64,000 nt of DNA from Coffea arabica (GCF_036785885.1 NC_092329.1:7130001-7194000), one strand, 5' to 3'. Shown: positions 27,114 to 41,674, counted from the stretch's first letter. A program made the numbers and translations. Notes: generated by a model not told the origin, from the letters alone.

Positions 27114-29577
27114 TGAATAAGTCATAATATCATGTCTCATGGGATGCCCCTTAGACATGAATAGCAACTTATAGGAAAAAAAGTAGTAATATGAAAGTAT
27201 ACGCTTTGGAAGTTCATCTTACCCATGACTGGCTAAATAATTTTTCAATGTCTGCATCGGCGGTCTGGCACATTCACATATATTTTTTTTTTACATTCAT
27301 CAAATCGACAACTGATAAGCAAAAAGTCAATGGTCAAATTAGCAGCAAATCACATGGATGATTAGAGTGCGTGCAATTAAATCATACTAATTCTACAACG
27401 TCATTGAAATTAATATTTCATGATAGAACCTGTTTCCTCCGTCTGTTCTTGTTTGTCGTGGCAATTTCTAGCCTTCCAGATCCTAAGCAAAGCAAAGTAC
27501 CTTACAAAAACAATTATGTTCTATTGTATAATCAGCATCTATCTCAAGGACAATGGAATTCCTTTTTTAAGAAAAAAATTTTGATGGGTTCAACTCCGAT
27601 CATTACTGCGAGTTAAAGCATGCAGTCGAAGCCATAGATAACTTATAGGAGTTCTTACAGATCGTTCGTCAACACAACTCTCACATCGACAGCAAAATTC
27701 AAACACAAAATCTTTTATGAGAATGTAATCCGTCGTTATAAATTGAACCAACTTATATTGGCTTGAATTTCAAATATTCATAAAGTAGCCAAGTGTTATA
27801 TCTTGAACAAGTACTTTATTCGGTTCTCATTTTAAAATTCAGTTTCTTTTGGAAGGAGATAGCGATGCACAAAGCAATTCTCTTTTTCTTTCTTTCTTTC
27901 TTTTGCTTTTGAAAGGTTGCTTACACTTCTCAAAAGAGCTGCATGTTATTTTCGTGTTGATGGTTATTATAGGGCTCTGTGCAGTTTTACTCAGGAACCA
28001 TACCTTCATTGTTTGCTGCAATTTCCCTTTCGTTCTCCCATCTTTCAAGGGATAAGCACCAATCGAGCTGAAAGAAGACAATGAACCCCCCTCCCCCCCC
28101 CTCTTCCCCCAAAGTTATTGAAGGGGGAATACAAAAAGGCAATAAAACTTGAACCTTGTGAGACCATGGATTAAATTTGTAGATTTCTCAATGTAATATA
28201 CACGAAAAAGCTTCTTACGTATGAAAGTTGAAGCATCGAAACTGTGTTAATGGACTAAGAGATAATGATTACATTAGTTAAATCTTTATCTAAATTTGTT
28301 GGTTATCAGGTCAAGCTATTGTTTGACCAGTCTTCGCATATAGCAACGACCGTCATAATATTGGAATGGAACAAAGAAAAAATGGCACGGTCACAGGTAG
28401 TCCGTAGCAGTAGTAGTATCAAGTATCAAGAAACTCACTTGATGACCAGCAGGTCGTTGGAAAAGGGCAAAGCAAACAACGTAAATTTACCACCAGAACA
28501 TGATAAAACGGCTACTTCATAGGTAAAGTAACGAAAGAAGAATGAAAAAGTCGAGCCCACCAATAATTTCTTGGCAAATTTGGAATCGGCATGATTATAT
28601 TCTTTGCCCTTTAAACAAGCAAGCATCTTTTTCCTCCCTCGTTGCTCACCTGTGAAACTATAGCCCAACTGCGGAATAAACACGATCACTTGCTTTAGGA
28701 GTAATGTGCTGGTCTTCCTCCTAATACGACATCAGTACAGTGCAAATCATGTTGAGAACCTAATCATCAAACGTATTCCGCACGATCACTTGCTTTACAA
28801 TATTGATTTGGACCCTACTTACAACGGCACCAAGCTCATGAACCCCCAATTGAACATATATTAGATTAGATGAAATTCAGATCAAGTAAGAGTATGTTTT
28901 TTTATACATTGTGAGCGTATAATTTTTCTTTTTTTAATAATAATAAGTTTAGATCATTGTTACGTAACATAAATTCAAATCACGTACATATGACGTATAT
29001 GCATGATTGTTAGTGTGAAAAAAAAATCAATTCAAAAGTTAATCATTAAATAAATACATGACCAAGTCATCCTGTCTCAACTCAGCTCTTGAAATGCTTG
29101 ACTCAAGAGAAAAGACCAGTTCAATTAAAGTTTTTTTTTGGAAATTTTTTTATAGAGAAATTTAGTTGAAACACTTTTTTTTTAATAAAAAATTGAGGTA
29201 TAAGTATGTTAGATAAGAAAAAAAAAAGTGGTTGTAAAACATATTTTTAAAAAAATGAGGATTAATTAACACCTTTAGTACACGCCATACATTTATATAA
29301 GTAAAGTTAAAATAAGTGACATATGTACATAGTTAGCTGTCATTATATATGAAATTAATTCAAAAAAATATTATTATTATTTAAAATCCAAAAAGAGGAA
29401 GTTTTGCTACAACACTCATGAGAATGTATTAGATACATACCATGTAACAAAAATATGCGGTATCTCAACGTTTAGTAAGGATCTCAATAAAATTATTAAG
29501 TAAGGATCTCAGTAAATTTGAGTTCAAAGGAGTTGAGGATCACCACGTTAATAGCTCATGAGAAGATGCATTAAACA
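27114..29577. other. Intergenic AT-rich DNA, no gene recognised
   Basis: Contains a CTTT-rich microsatellite near 27880-27900, a C-rich tract near 28087-28110 and a partial direct repeat cacgatcacttgcttta at about 28681 and 28781. Open frames are short and featureless. Confidence 0.4.
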
Positions 29578-29586
29578 CATTTTTCG

Positions 29587-30145
29587 CGCAACGGATCTTC
29601 TGTCCCACACTCTGTGTCACTCTCTGTCCCACTTTTTATTATATTGTTATTTCTCCTACATAAACATCATATTTTAGTTCTTTTTTGTTTCCTTAAGATC
29701 TAATAACTATTAATTCAGTAAAAAATAAATACAACAGCTTCAAAAAAGTAATATATAATAGAAAATTAAAAAATACAGTAAAAAATTTAAAAAAAATCTC
29801 ATTTTTTATGCATTTTGATTTTTTGAGTTTGATAAATTTTGTGTATTACTGAATTAATAGTTATTGGATTTTAAGAAAACAAAAAAGAACTAAAACATGA
29901 TGTTTATATAGGAGAAATAACAATTGTTTGGATACAAAACTTATCCCAAATAATATTTCGCTTGCAGCATAAACACATTTTTCAACTCACCTTTTTATAT
30001 TCCCAACCACCTTTTTATCTCACATACATCACATCACAAAAAGTGCTACAGTAATTATTCCAACTAATATTTCAAATAATACCCTATCCAAACAAACATA
30101 TATAGTAAAAAGTGGCACAGAGTGTGAGACAGAAGATCCGTTGCG
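29587..30145. mobile_element. Foldback MULE-type MITE carrying a nested MITE
   Basis: The ends are cgcaacggatcttctgtccc and its inverse (gacagaagatccgttgcg). Perfect 9-bp target duplications catttttcg flank it at 29578-29586 and 30146-30154. Long inverted arms include aacatcatattttagttct on the left and the matching agaactaaaacatgatgttt on the right. The right arm is interrupted by a second MITE at about 29924-30095. Without the nested insert the element is close to 390 bp. Confidence 0.9.
29924..30095. mobile_element. Nested MITE copy (GTGTTTGGAT family, inverse orientation)
   Basis: About 172 bp, ttgtttggatacaaaactta to accctatccaaacaa, with the family core in reverse (tatctcacatacatcacatc, aaaaagtgctacagtaatta). 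It splits the right arm of the surrounding foldback element: the arm reads gagaaataacaa before it and tatatagtaaaaagtgg after it, whereas the left arm reads straight through the equivalent point. It therefore inserted after the outer element. Confidence 0.85.
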
Positions 30146-30154
30146 CATTTTTCG

Positions 30155-32259
30155 TGAAATGCGAAGGAAAACATGCGAGTGAGGTGCGCAATTCGTTTTA
30201 TCACTTAGCCATATAATGATAAATCATAGTTCTAATCATGCTATTAGGAAAAGGTTTAATCAGACCGACAAGAAGATTCATTCTCATAACTCATCTCTCT
30301 GTATCCTCCCCCCCCAACCTTCCTTTTTCTCCTCCTCTTGTCTTTTCCCTTCTTCACAGTCCCCGACCTTGCATGTACTAAAAACAAATGAAAAATGTCA
30401 GCTACGATTTGCAAAATATGGAAAAATACCGTTTCAGGACGGCTTTCGCAAGGCATAGACATCATCATCATCAGCAAACCTGGTGCAATGCATCTCATTT
30501 CTCCAGCCCACAACAACAAAAAAAGGATACTACAAAGAAAACTCTGAGAAAGAGAGATGCCAAGTGCCTCTTTTCCTTTTCCTTCCTTCTTCTAAGGGGT
30601 CAGACATCACAAATTATTGTCCGTTCTCTTCTTTTAAGCCACCAAAAGATAAAGCTTAAGCACCCAACACTACTGCAATTTGGACCTTTTCATCTTTCGT
30701 TATTCTTGCCATGTATCCCTCTCGATCGTTTGAGATGTTCAATGGATGCTCATACCATTCCAATTATCAGGCTGCTTTTGGTTATCAATAATGTGCTGGT
30801 ATAGAATTGGCTTTTTTTTACTAGTATTCTCAAATCTTGGATTGCTTGTCGGTTTCTTGCCTGCAAATATTGAATATGAACTTAGCGCCATTTGAATGAA
30901 TTAGTAAATTATCACCGATTAATAATATGATATCTCGTCTTATCATCAAATCCAACCTTTTCCTGATATGATATATAGCTAATTTGCTTGACAAGACCAA
31001 TAAGTTTCCAACAACAAATTATGTACTAGTTGAAAGTGAAGGTGCGTGAAAAGAGAAAATAAGACAAGGTTGAAAGCTAAACTCATTAGAAAATGATGCA
31101 TACCAACCAAAGCCGGCGTCTCGTAAGAGTTCTATTTGCCTGTCTCACAAAGAACCTTTACAACTTATATGGGCATATGTCCGTTTTTACGCATAAAACG
31201 TGCTTATTTGGGAATTCTAAACTTCAATCCTTACATAAGCGGGATTTAGATGCAGGTGCATAAGCCATTAATGGCCCAAACCGTGGTGTTGGGTCTAAGG
31301 TTGCCTAATTTGTGTCGTTAAATACTAAATTTCAAATTTTTTTTCCGAAAATAAATTTAAATGTAATGTATTTATTTAAGCTATATCAATTACAACCTGA
31401 TTTGAGTTGCTAATTGATATAGTATGAAATTATAGAGGCTCCAAACTCCTAGAAAGGTGTGTCATAAGTGCGTTTTGGTTGAAGAATATTTGTAGGTACC
31501 TGTTATTTGCGCTCCACTCTTTGTTATTCATACTCTCACTATCATTTTAATCATAATATTTTTATTTATTAAACTATATGATAAAATAAATAATTGAATT
31601 ACAAATAACAAAACATAGATTGTAAATAATACTTTTTTATTTGTATTTTAACTATTTTTTTGTGATTATAATATATGTGAAATAGGAAGATGATTGAAAT
31701 ATAAAAAAAAATGGTGAAAAAGAGAGTGCCCTGAATTTTTTTTTTTTTCTCAATATGCTAGTGTGTATCCAAACACACTAAAGTTAATGTGATTATGTTA
31801 AAATGTGCGCGACACTTTGTCTGTTTACCTTTTTTTATAAGAGCAAATTATTTGGAAAGTCACTAAACTTTTTGGATGATAGAAGAGTTTTGACTACTCA
31901 ATTTTCAAAAGTATGTATTTACCTACTAAACTATTATAAATGTAAATTTTGGCCATTTCATCTGTTTTTACTATTAAGTCTAACAAATCTAAAAGTCGCA
32001 TAAGTCATCAGACATAACCAAATTTGGCAAATATAATGAAGAAAATCGATTGAATGGTTCAAAATTTACATTTTTTATAGTTTAGTGAGTAAATTCTTTT
32101 AAAAGTGGAGTGGCCAAAACTCTCTATTATTCAAAAAATTTTGTGATTATCAGGATTATTTGCTCATATATATATATATATATATATATATCAGATAGAA
32201 CAAAACGAAAATGGTTGAGTACTTTTGTAGTATTTGGCAGCATTTTCCTTCTTATAATT
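30155..32259. other. Intergenic DNA, no gene supported
   Basis: A 138-codon open frame at 30388-30804 has no family features and lacks coding-type composition. A diverged MITE-like stretch spans roughly 31466-31787 (gtgcgttttggtt ... gtatccaaacacac, with nearby tatgtgaaataggaagatga). An (AT)n tract lies at 32166-32191. Confidence 0.4.
32166..32191. repeat. (AT)n microsatellite
   Basis: About 13 AT units. Confidence 0.9.
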
Positions 32260-32497
32260 TTTTTTTTTCGGTCAATTGTCATCCTACTCCTACTCTATCT
32301 ACGGGAGGCTCAATTGAGCCTATGGAAACCGATGGGGATAGAACCACCATCGGACCAGACGGACCCGTCTGAATTTGAAGCAGAACCACAAGAGTGGCAT
32401 TTTGGTGGGAGGTAAGGTTTGAACCTTGTCTCCCACCCCACCAAAGCCTCAAGGGCGTGGTGGTGGCCACCAGCCCAGCCCAAAAAAGCTGGTGGTT
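32260..32497 (-). mobile_element. SINE-type retroposon with 17-bp target duplication
   Basis: A 238-bp insert whose poly-A tail appears as a T run at 32260-32268 on the plus strand. Perfect 17-bp direct repeats ttttccttcttataatt flank it at 32243-32259 and 32498-32514. On the minus strand the body contains ggttcaaacct, a plausible pol III B box, and ends gtaggagtaggatgacaatt before the tail. The 3' end is shared with the truncated copy at 56302-56449. Confidence 0.85.
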
Positions 32498-32833
32498 TTT
32501 TCCTTCTTATAATTGGTAATTAAATTATTTAACGTTTTTCTTGTCTCAAGTCCCTACTACGAGATATTGTCAAGGACCCCACAACGCTGTAAGATAAGGA
32601 AGAGAGGATTCACATACAATCATACATTTCCATCAACATTACTACATACATACATATATATAATATAAATAATATGGCCCTCTCATAGCCCACAACCACA
32701 TTTCTAGAGAGAGAGAGAAAGACGGCCCCTCTCCTCTCCCACTGGTCTATGAGTCTACAGTTACGGAGACTAGAGAGTTGCTGCTGCCCAAGTCTCTCCA
32801 TCTCTGTTCTAGTGTGTGACTGTGTGTTTTTTT

Positions 32834-33835
32834 ATGGAAAAAAGTTGTCATTCCTCCTCTAGTGGCGCGGCTGGTGGTGGTGACTCTTCGATTACCACCG
32901 CCAGTAGTGCTGCTACTACTACAACTTCCAGTAGTATCACCACCACCATTAGTAGCAGCAGCAACAACAACAACAGCAACAATACAAATAACAGAGATGT
33001 TTATCTGAAACATCTCAACAAAATCTCACATAAAATCTCCAAACCCATTCGTCGGCCTCCCGTGTTTGATCAGAATAATCAGGAAATTTCAGCACCGCCA
33101 CCACCACCACCACAAGTGCTGCCGCCGCCTGCTGCTCAATCACAACAATCCCAGCAACAGCAGCAGCAGCAGCAGCATCAGCCGCCCGTGTATAATATTA
33201 ACAAGAATGACTTCCGTGACGTCGTTCAGCGTCTCACGGGCTCTCCAGCTCACGAGCGGTTTTCGACTCCTCCTCCTATACAGCCACCGAAGCCCCCCAG
33301 CTCACGGCTGCAGCGGATCCGCCCTCCTCCCCTCGCCCAGATTAGCAACCGCCCTCCTCCCTTGCCTCAGATTAATAACCCGATGACCTGTGGTAATCCC
33401 ACCGGAGGAGGAGGGTCAGCGTCAGCGGCGGGGTTCCTCGTCGGTCAACGGCAGCCTTTGTCTCCTCTTCCACCGTTCCCGGCTGTGCATGCGGCGGCGG
33501 AGTCTCCGATCTCCGCTTACATGCGGTTTCTCCAGAGCTCGGTCTCCTCGGCTGCTTCTCCCAAGTGGAACAACCTTCCGCCGCCGCAGATGCCGCCGCC
33601 GCCACCGGCGCTGCATCAGCAGCAGCAGAACATTCCTCCGCCGCCGCAGGGTTTTCCTCAGTTCCCGGTGCTTCCACCGACTTCGCCGCTGGCTTTTGGA
33701 TGTATCCCGTCGCCGAGGTCGCCCTACGCTTTACTGTCCCCGAGCTTGCTATTTTCGCCGACGGGTCTAGGTTTTCCGCAGCTGCCGTTGTCTCCTTCGC
33801 TGCCGGTGCCGAGCCCGAGATGGAAGGGTATTTGA
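32834..33835 (+). CDS. VQ9: VQ motif-containing protein (VQ9-like)
   Basis: Single exon, 333 aa, starting at the first ATG in frame (MEKSCHSS). VQ proteins are nuclear cofactors that bind WRKY transcription factors; VQ9 in Arabidopsis is linked to salt stress through WRKY8. The VQ motif FRDVVQRLTG is at residues 127-136 and is preceded by NRDVYLKHLNKISHKISKP (53-71) and PPVYNINKND (117-126), all conserved in VQ9. Around these the protein is low-complexity: Ser/Thr/Gly runs (7-43), Asn run (44-53), Pro runs, a Gln run (about 107-114) and Pro-rich stretches to the end. VHAAAESPISAYMRFLQ and the C-terminal SPRWKGI are further VQ9 marks. The coding region is much richer in GC than its surroundings because of Pro/Ala codons. 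A GA-rich tract lies in the likely leader near 32706-32720. Confidence 0.93.
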   Translation: MEKSCHSSSSGAAGGGDSSITTASSAATTTTSSSITTTISSSSNNNNSNNTNNRDVYLKHLNKISHKISKPIRRPPVFDQNNQEISAPPPPPPQVLPPPAAQSQQSQQQQQQQQHQPPVYNINKNDFRDVVQRLTGSPAHERFSTPPPIQPPKPPSSRLQRIRPPPLAQISNRPPPLPQINNPMTCGNPTGGGGSASAAGFLVGQRQPLSPLPPFPAVHAAAESPISAYMRFLQSSVSSAASPKWNNLPPPQMPPPPPALHQQQQNIPPPPQGFPQFPVLPPTSPLAFGCIPSPRSPYALLSPSLLFSPTGLGFPQLPLSPSLPVPSPRWKGI

Positions 33836-36314
33836 GGAAAATTGACAAAAAGGGGAGTCAAAAGGTATCATTTTGGAGAATTTTGTTCTTTTTGGGAGTT
33901 ACAACTATTTTGTTATAAAGGTTATAGGGTCAAAAATGTAATATTGGCATGTACATGGTGGTGGGGGATGGGGGGGGGCGGCGTATGGTCTGTATCAAAA
34001 GCAGGAGTGCAAAGATGCGGTAGTAGCTGGCAGTGGTGACTGGTTCATTTAGATTTTGTTTTGTACATGAATGGTGAAGGTAGTCAAAGATTACTTCAAA
34101 AAATTTGTCTTTCATTTGTATTTTATAGGGATTGTTCTTTACATCTTTGAAGATCATTTGTTCATATGTTAACATCTGTGAAATTTGCAGGCTTTTTTGT
34201 TTGTTTTTCATACGTTGAATGTAGTTTTAATTTTTGATCAGCTCTATAGAGAGTATAATATATGTGTTCTCTTGAGGGGATTAATGAGAGTATTGCATTT
34301 CCCTGGTAACATATGGAAGTCTTTGCACCAGTTGAGCTGGAATTTCTTCAGTTTGATGCTTGGTTGATGATATCAGATGATTTTACATTGATCAGAGGCA
34401 TAAATATTAGAAAAAGATGATACAAATTTTGGAGGAAAGGGTGGATCTTTCTTATGTGGGATGATATGATATTAGTACTTATATGTAAGTTCAAAATCAT
34501 TTATGGGGCACAATTGCCTGCCCTTTCGCATCAAAATTTTGCATCATTTAGTAATAGCAATTGCAAAATGGTATGACCTTTTAGGCTTTTAGCCTTTGTA
34601 TAATTGTGAGGAGCTCTATTCCTTAATGTTACCGGGTAAACTTACTGTTGCAGATGATGGTTTCACAATTTGGAACAATCAGCTTGTGTCATTTCGGTTA
34701 TAAGTTCTTTTTTCTTTCTTTTTTTCTTTTTGGATAACAATATTGACGCTTCTTTAGTTAGCTGCATGTATTGTTAGTGGATGAGAGGTTATTGTTAGAG
34801 AGACTGTGATGACTTCCTGAAATATCCTCTTTCACACACTTCCCTGCCTACTTGGCCAAAACGGGAATACCCCCTTTGGAGGTTAATTTTTTTGCTTTTG
34901 CTTCATCTGTGGATGGCAGACCAAGATAAGATGATTTTTGTTTGATCAGGCTACCAGGTATGTGCTTCTTGACAACAAATTATAATCCCAGTACAGGAAG
35001 AGAAATGTTCCTCAGCCTTTTGTTACTCTTCATGCTTTGGAGAGGGCAAAAACAAGCAGTTGAAGTGGCTGCAAACTCTTCTCTGAATGCTTCCCACTCC
35101 ATTGTTCGTACCACCTCAGTTATGTCTTAGCTGAGCTGACCGAGTGTTTTTATTATCTGCTGGTATATACAGCGATTAGATGAGCATGTAGTGCTGTCTC
35201 CGTGGATACAATCTTGTGAAGTTCTGATGATAGTTAGCTATCAGTGTAGATCCTGATGCATTTTAATGTTGACATTTGGGGCTTAGTTCAAAACCCATGT
35301 GCTACTCCCGGAGAAGTTACCATCTGCGGCATCTCTCCTAATGGAGAATGTGGTATAAACAAATGGATTTTGTATGAATCCAGCTTATTTTTTTGCTTTG
35401 AACACACACAGGCTGCGACCTTGGTTTGCACCTGGAAAAGGTAAGAGTTCTTTTGGAAAAGTTGCATCGTTACTTTGTATTTTATTACAAGTTGAACTTC
35501 CCGTGAACCCTTTATGATCAAGATTATGGCTTCCTGGCCTAAGGTGGTGGTTGTGTCATTGACCAGCCTTATGGAGAAGTTGCAGCTTCAGTTCTGATCC
35601 TGCTTTTCATTGTTATAAATTTGCAATTTCCACTTGCTTTCAGCCGTCATTCTGTCTTTGGTTTCACAATATATGAAGTTCTCTACCTGGCTAATTACTT
35701 AGAAAAGTGCATTTGCAAAATTTCGTTCTATTGAAGTAGAAATTCTGTCTTCTGTTGCCCAGCTTGACATTTGGTGGTGGTGATGATATTCATACTTCTG
35801 TAGGAGTATGAAATTTTCTTGCTTAGGTGATGGTTAGTATTGCTACCAGTCAAAGGAGTCGTCCTCAAGAGCGTCTTGTAAGAATCAGACATAACTTTCT
35901 TTTTCCTCATCATAGTGGACACAACTGCAGGTTTCGGATGTGAGAATTTCTCCATTTTGAGTGCCTTTGCAACGAACATTGGCAGCATCCTATGGCTGGA
36001 ATCTTGAGACATTTCAAGGAAGAAGGAATATGCTTCTTTCCCCAATGATTAAAACGAGAAGTTTCAGAACCTGAGACTCTTTTGGTCAGGCCTTGTCCTG
36101 GTCATTCTTTTTCTTGTTATTCCTGTGGTTCATGTGATTTGTTTATCCGTCAAAGTAGGTTAACATTAGTCTTTTTCAGCTTCATAATAAGTAGAGGGAT
36201 TGGTTGGAGAAGAGTAAAATGGAAGAAAGGAAGAGTACTAATGCCATTTTAATGCGATTTTAATTCTTTATAACGTATCTTCGCCTGTTATCTTGTCTGC
36301 TACTGCATCTTGAA
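33836..36314. other. VQ9 3' region and intergenic DNA
   Basis: The first few hundred bases are the likely VQ9 3' UTR. A 105-codon minus-strand frame at 35728-36045 has a start and stop but no recognisable motif, so it is not called. No transposon ends were found up to 36306. Confidence 0.4.
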
Positions 36315-36802
36315 CAGGGCCGGAGCCATGTACGTCTCAATTGCAACCCTTCAACAGAAAATTTTTTTCTCGAAAATATAGAATAACCTACAAAGAATTT
36401 ATATTTTGTTGTATTGCCCCACTCTTATGCGCCCTGAATTTTAATAATATTTCGTTTAGACCCACAATCGCCCCAAAGGTGTTGAAATTTTTAAGAATTG
36501 CTCTCACTATTTCTACAATGAAACCTTAAAATAAAATGTATCAGACGATATTATTTGATTTTCTTTCTAAGAAGTATATTATTTGTTTAAAATTATACTC
36601 TTTTTAGGTGTCCACTACACGGATTACAAGCGAATCAAATATTCATTTTAATAATTTGATTGTATACACACCATCCACCAACTGTGCATGCTAGAATTAC
36701 ATCTTGCAGTCTTTCACATAATGTTAAATTAGTATGTAATTTTGCACCATTAGACTATTTTATGCTACTGCTAATAATAAATCAAAAGTTCCGCCACCAC
36801 TG
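36315..36802. mobile_element. Non-autonomous hAT-type element, 8-bp TSD
   Basis: A 488-bp element starts cagggccggagccatg and ends ttccgccaccactg, the imperfect inverse of the CAG..GGCGGAGC ends common in plant hAT elements. Perfect 8-bp target duplications atcttgaa lie at 36307-36314 and 36803-36810. No transposase coding is seen, so it depends on another element for movement. Confidence 0.85.
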
Positions 36803-37291
36803 ATCTTGAACTTGTCTTTTCTCCATTGTGGATTGGCCTTCGCATCTTTGAACGGTACAATTCCTAAAGCAGTTTTCGTTTCTCTGTTACCCCTTCCAAA
36901 CTTCGTTATGTTGTATAAACAGGGTTGTCGTTAGTTTCTTCCCATTTTCTTCTTTACTTGGACTTGTCTCCTCACCGCCGAACAAGATAGAGGCATCGGG
37001 CGACGAAGGAGAGTCATTTCCCCTTCCTTTACGTTTTCCATTGTGCCATTGTGGAGAGGTAATCTTGAATTTTTTACTACGGAGCATCTTTTTCTAGATA
37101 TTTAATGAGCGGAAATTTTGGAGAATTCTTCTTCTTTTTTTTGGCAACGATAATATTTATATAATATAATCTATTTTATTTTACGGCCAGGAAAGGGCTT
37201 TAATCTATCCTATTTTATAAGAAATGAGAGCTTAGGAAGGTTTTCAATTTATTCTATTCTACGAAAAGGAAGAGGTTAAAGAGACTGTATG

Positions 37292-37425
37292 ACAGGTTAA
37301 TAGGTTTATGAATCCACTAAAGGAACGTTCTAATATTTCATTTGAACTTTTTTCACATACAGGTTAATAGGTTTATGAATCCACTAAAGGAACGTTCTAA
37401 TATTTCATTTGAACTTTTTTCACTG
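37292..37425. repeat. 67-bp perfect tandem duplication
   Basis: Two head-to-tail copies with unit from acaggttaataggtttatga to tttgaacttttttcac plus two or three linker bases. The copies look identical, so the duplication is recent. Confidence 0.9.
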
Positions 37426-38229
37426 CAGGTGCAGTTCAAATCCAAAACTTACCATCCCAAGAAGAACTTAATCCCTTTTTTATAGTAGTGACTGAGCCAA
37501 AACTCAGTGGTTTTTGGAGAATTCATCACTTCCTCTCCTCTTCGATATGGGAACCTAAGAACATTTTCATTTCACCCTCTGCAAGAGAAACGAAAGATCC
37601 ATTATTGCCAATGGTTGAGGTATGGAGAATTCTTCTTTTTACATCACTTTCGTTTCCTTCCATCGATTGAGAAAGCACTCAATCACTTTCATTGTAGTGT
37701 AATGAATATCTCCTCGTGCTCCCTCCCACTGTCGGACGAATCAAAGACTAATTGTGGACTTTCAAAGAACCAACTCATGACGCCAATTTTTCTAGCTAAC
37801 AGTGGATACATATTCTAATCATTTCAGCATCAATCAAGACATATCCCTTGAATTTTGGGTTCCAAACAGGGGATGAAAACAGTTTTGGTTATTGGCCCCT
37901 TCCGATAATTCCAGGATTTTAGGCCCTTATTCAATCTTGGTCATTCACAACTTAATTAAGTACAAAGAGATGTAAAACATATAAAAAAGCCTTTTCCTTT
38001 CCACCTTTCCATGACATAGCTAAAAGCCAATAAGATCCGGAGAACGCTAAACTGAAGACGAAATGGATACATTAAAGGAGGTTCAATAACACAATTGCGA
38101 ACACCTAAAATAAAGCCAGACTGGTAAAAGGGGTGGGGAAAAAGAAAGGCACGACGATCAGAATAGGTAACTTCTCCGAATAAAAACCACCAGACGAGAA
38201 GTGAAACCCCAATCAGAGAGCAAACATCC
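37426..38229. other. Intergenic DNA and 14-3-3 3' UTR
   Basis: The part from about 37950 to 38229 is the likely 3' UTR of the minus-strand 14-3-3 gene. At 37510-37680 short phrases (ttttggagaattc, tatggagaattcttctttt) repeat ones near 37110-37135. No gene seen. Confidence 0.4.
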
Positions 38230-40157
<1,928 letters not shown>

Positions 40158-41674
40158 GGTACCTTTTTTTTTTTTCCTCCTTCTCCCTTTTGTGGGTTTG
40201 TGGAAACGGGGAGATTTGAGATTTGGGTTCCTTTCTTCAGTTTCAGATGGGATGGAGGATTGAGGACTGGGGGTCTGGTTTCTGTGTATTTGAATGGAGG
40301 AACGAGAGGAGGGGAGTGGTTCAAGGAAGTTCTTTTATTCCTCTTTTTCGGTTTTTCCTCACTGTTTTTCCTCATGTACAACTCAGGATGCAGCAGGTAC
40401 AGGTATGGAAGCGTGGGTAAGGTTTGGTTTGGTCAAAGGGCACAAGAGTGTAGGTATGGTAGGTGGGCCTTTTGATGTCCCATTGTTTTACAGATCTGAA
40501 AAAAAATTACACTACTCTTTAAGGAAATTATTTTGTTTTATTTTTTCAAATTTTGATGGTAGGATTGAACTGAATTTAACCTTGGAAAATGTTGTCCCAG
40601 AGTCCAACTTGACATGCAATTGGTTCAATTATTGGTAGGGATTAAGATACTACGCAATTGTCATACCAAGATTTGCAGGGTGCAATTCATTGCTCGTATT
40701 TGCCTAATTTGACCTTAGACGAATCAAATTAATAAGTGATAGAAAGAGTTTACTTTTGTTTTTTGATAATATAATAGAGTTTGTTTGGATAAAGCTTTAT
40801 TTGTTAAAAAAAATTTAGTTACATCACGCAAATACTTTTTTTCAGTCACTTCAAACCCTTTGTTTGAATCTATTAGTTTGTCAAAAATTAGTTTTTTAAA
40901 TACTATAAAAAATTTTAAAAAGTATTCTAAAAAGTAGTCTAAATTTTTTTAATATTTAAAAAATATTCGAAAATATATTTTATAAATTTTACTATTCTTA
41001 AATATTTCAAAATATATTTTAAAAATATCTCAAAATATACTCTAAAAACTCTGCTATCGTAAAATTTTTTAAAAATACCCCTAAAAATAGCTAATCCAAA
41101 TGGTTATTTTTTCAACTATATATATTTTTTATTTAGGTCTATTTGTGCTGTTTTGAACTTTTATGCCTGTTTGTGTTAAAAGCATTAAGCCTCAGATTCG
41201 TCGGATTGAGAAAATATTCTACGGTGAAAATTGCAATGAAAACGATAACTGTAAAAGCGTGAGGCCTCGGTCAGATTTGTGGGGCAGGATTGGACTGAGA
41301 GGCGGTCAAAGGTGATCAGTCGTGGAGGTGGCCCGCTCGATTCATCATTCTAGTTTTTCTTTGACAGTTGGGAATCTAGCTGGACAGTGGACTAAAAGGC
41401 TGTCTTGTGGGTCCGTGGGTGGCCACAACACTAGCAGGCCAAATTTGGTATTAACTGGATGAGGAACATGTACCGTAGATTTTATGTGCAAAGGCCCACA
41501 ATCTGGAAGTGTCCTGCTCCGTCAATGTTAATGGATCTATCTGTATATCCATTTTGCCCAATGATAACTGGGCCACTTTGAGAACAAGGTTCTACAGGGC
41601 CGAACATGTGTTCTTAATTCCCATGCCCAAGCAACTCAGCCTCGACTTCATTTTTTTTAGGGGTATACAATTAA
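40158..41674. other. 14-3-3 promoter side and intergenic DNA
   Basis: The first 300 bases are the promoter and leader side of the 14-3-3 gene. At 40860-41110 lies a very AT-rich stretch with repeated aaatatttnnaaa-like phrases. No gene supported. Confidence 0.4.

Noticed and set aside
30388-30804. 138-codon plus-strand open frame
   Set aside because: No family features, low-complexity His stretch, and poor coding composition.
33372-33848. 158-codon minus-strand open frame antisense to VQ9
   Set aside because: It mirrors the GC-rich, Pro-coding VQ9 exon; its Ala/Glu/Arg-rich peptide is what the complement of Pro and Ala codons gives.
33565-33918. 117-codon plus-strand frame overlapping the VQ9 3' end
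   Set aside because: Other-frame shadow of the same biased exon with no conserved motif.
35728-36045. 105-codon minus-strand frame after VQ9
   Set aside because: No recognisable domain and no exon partners; chance frame is likely.
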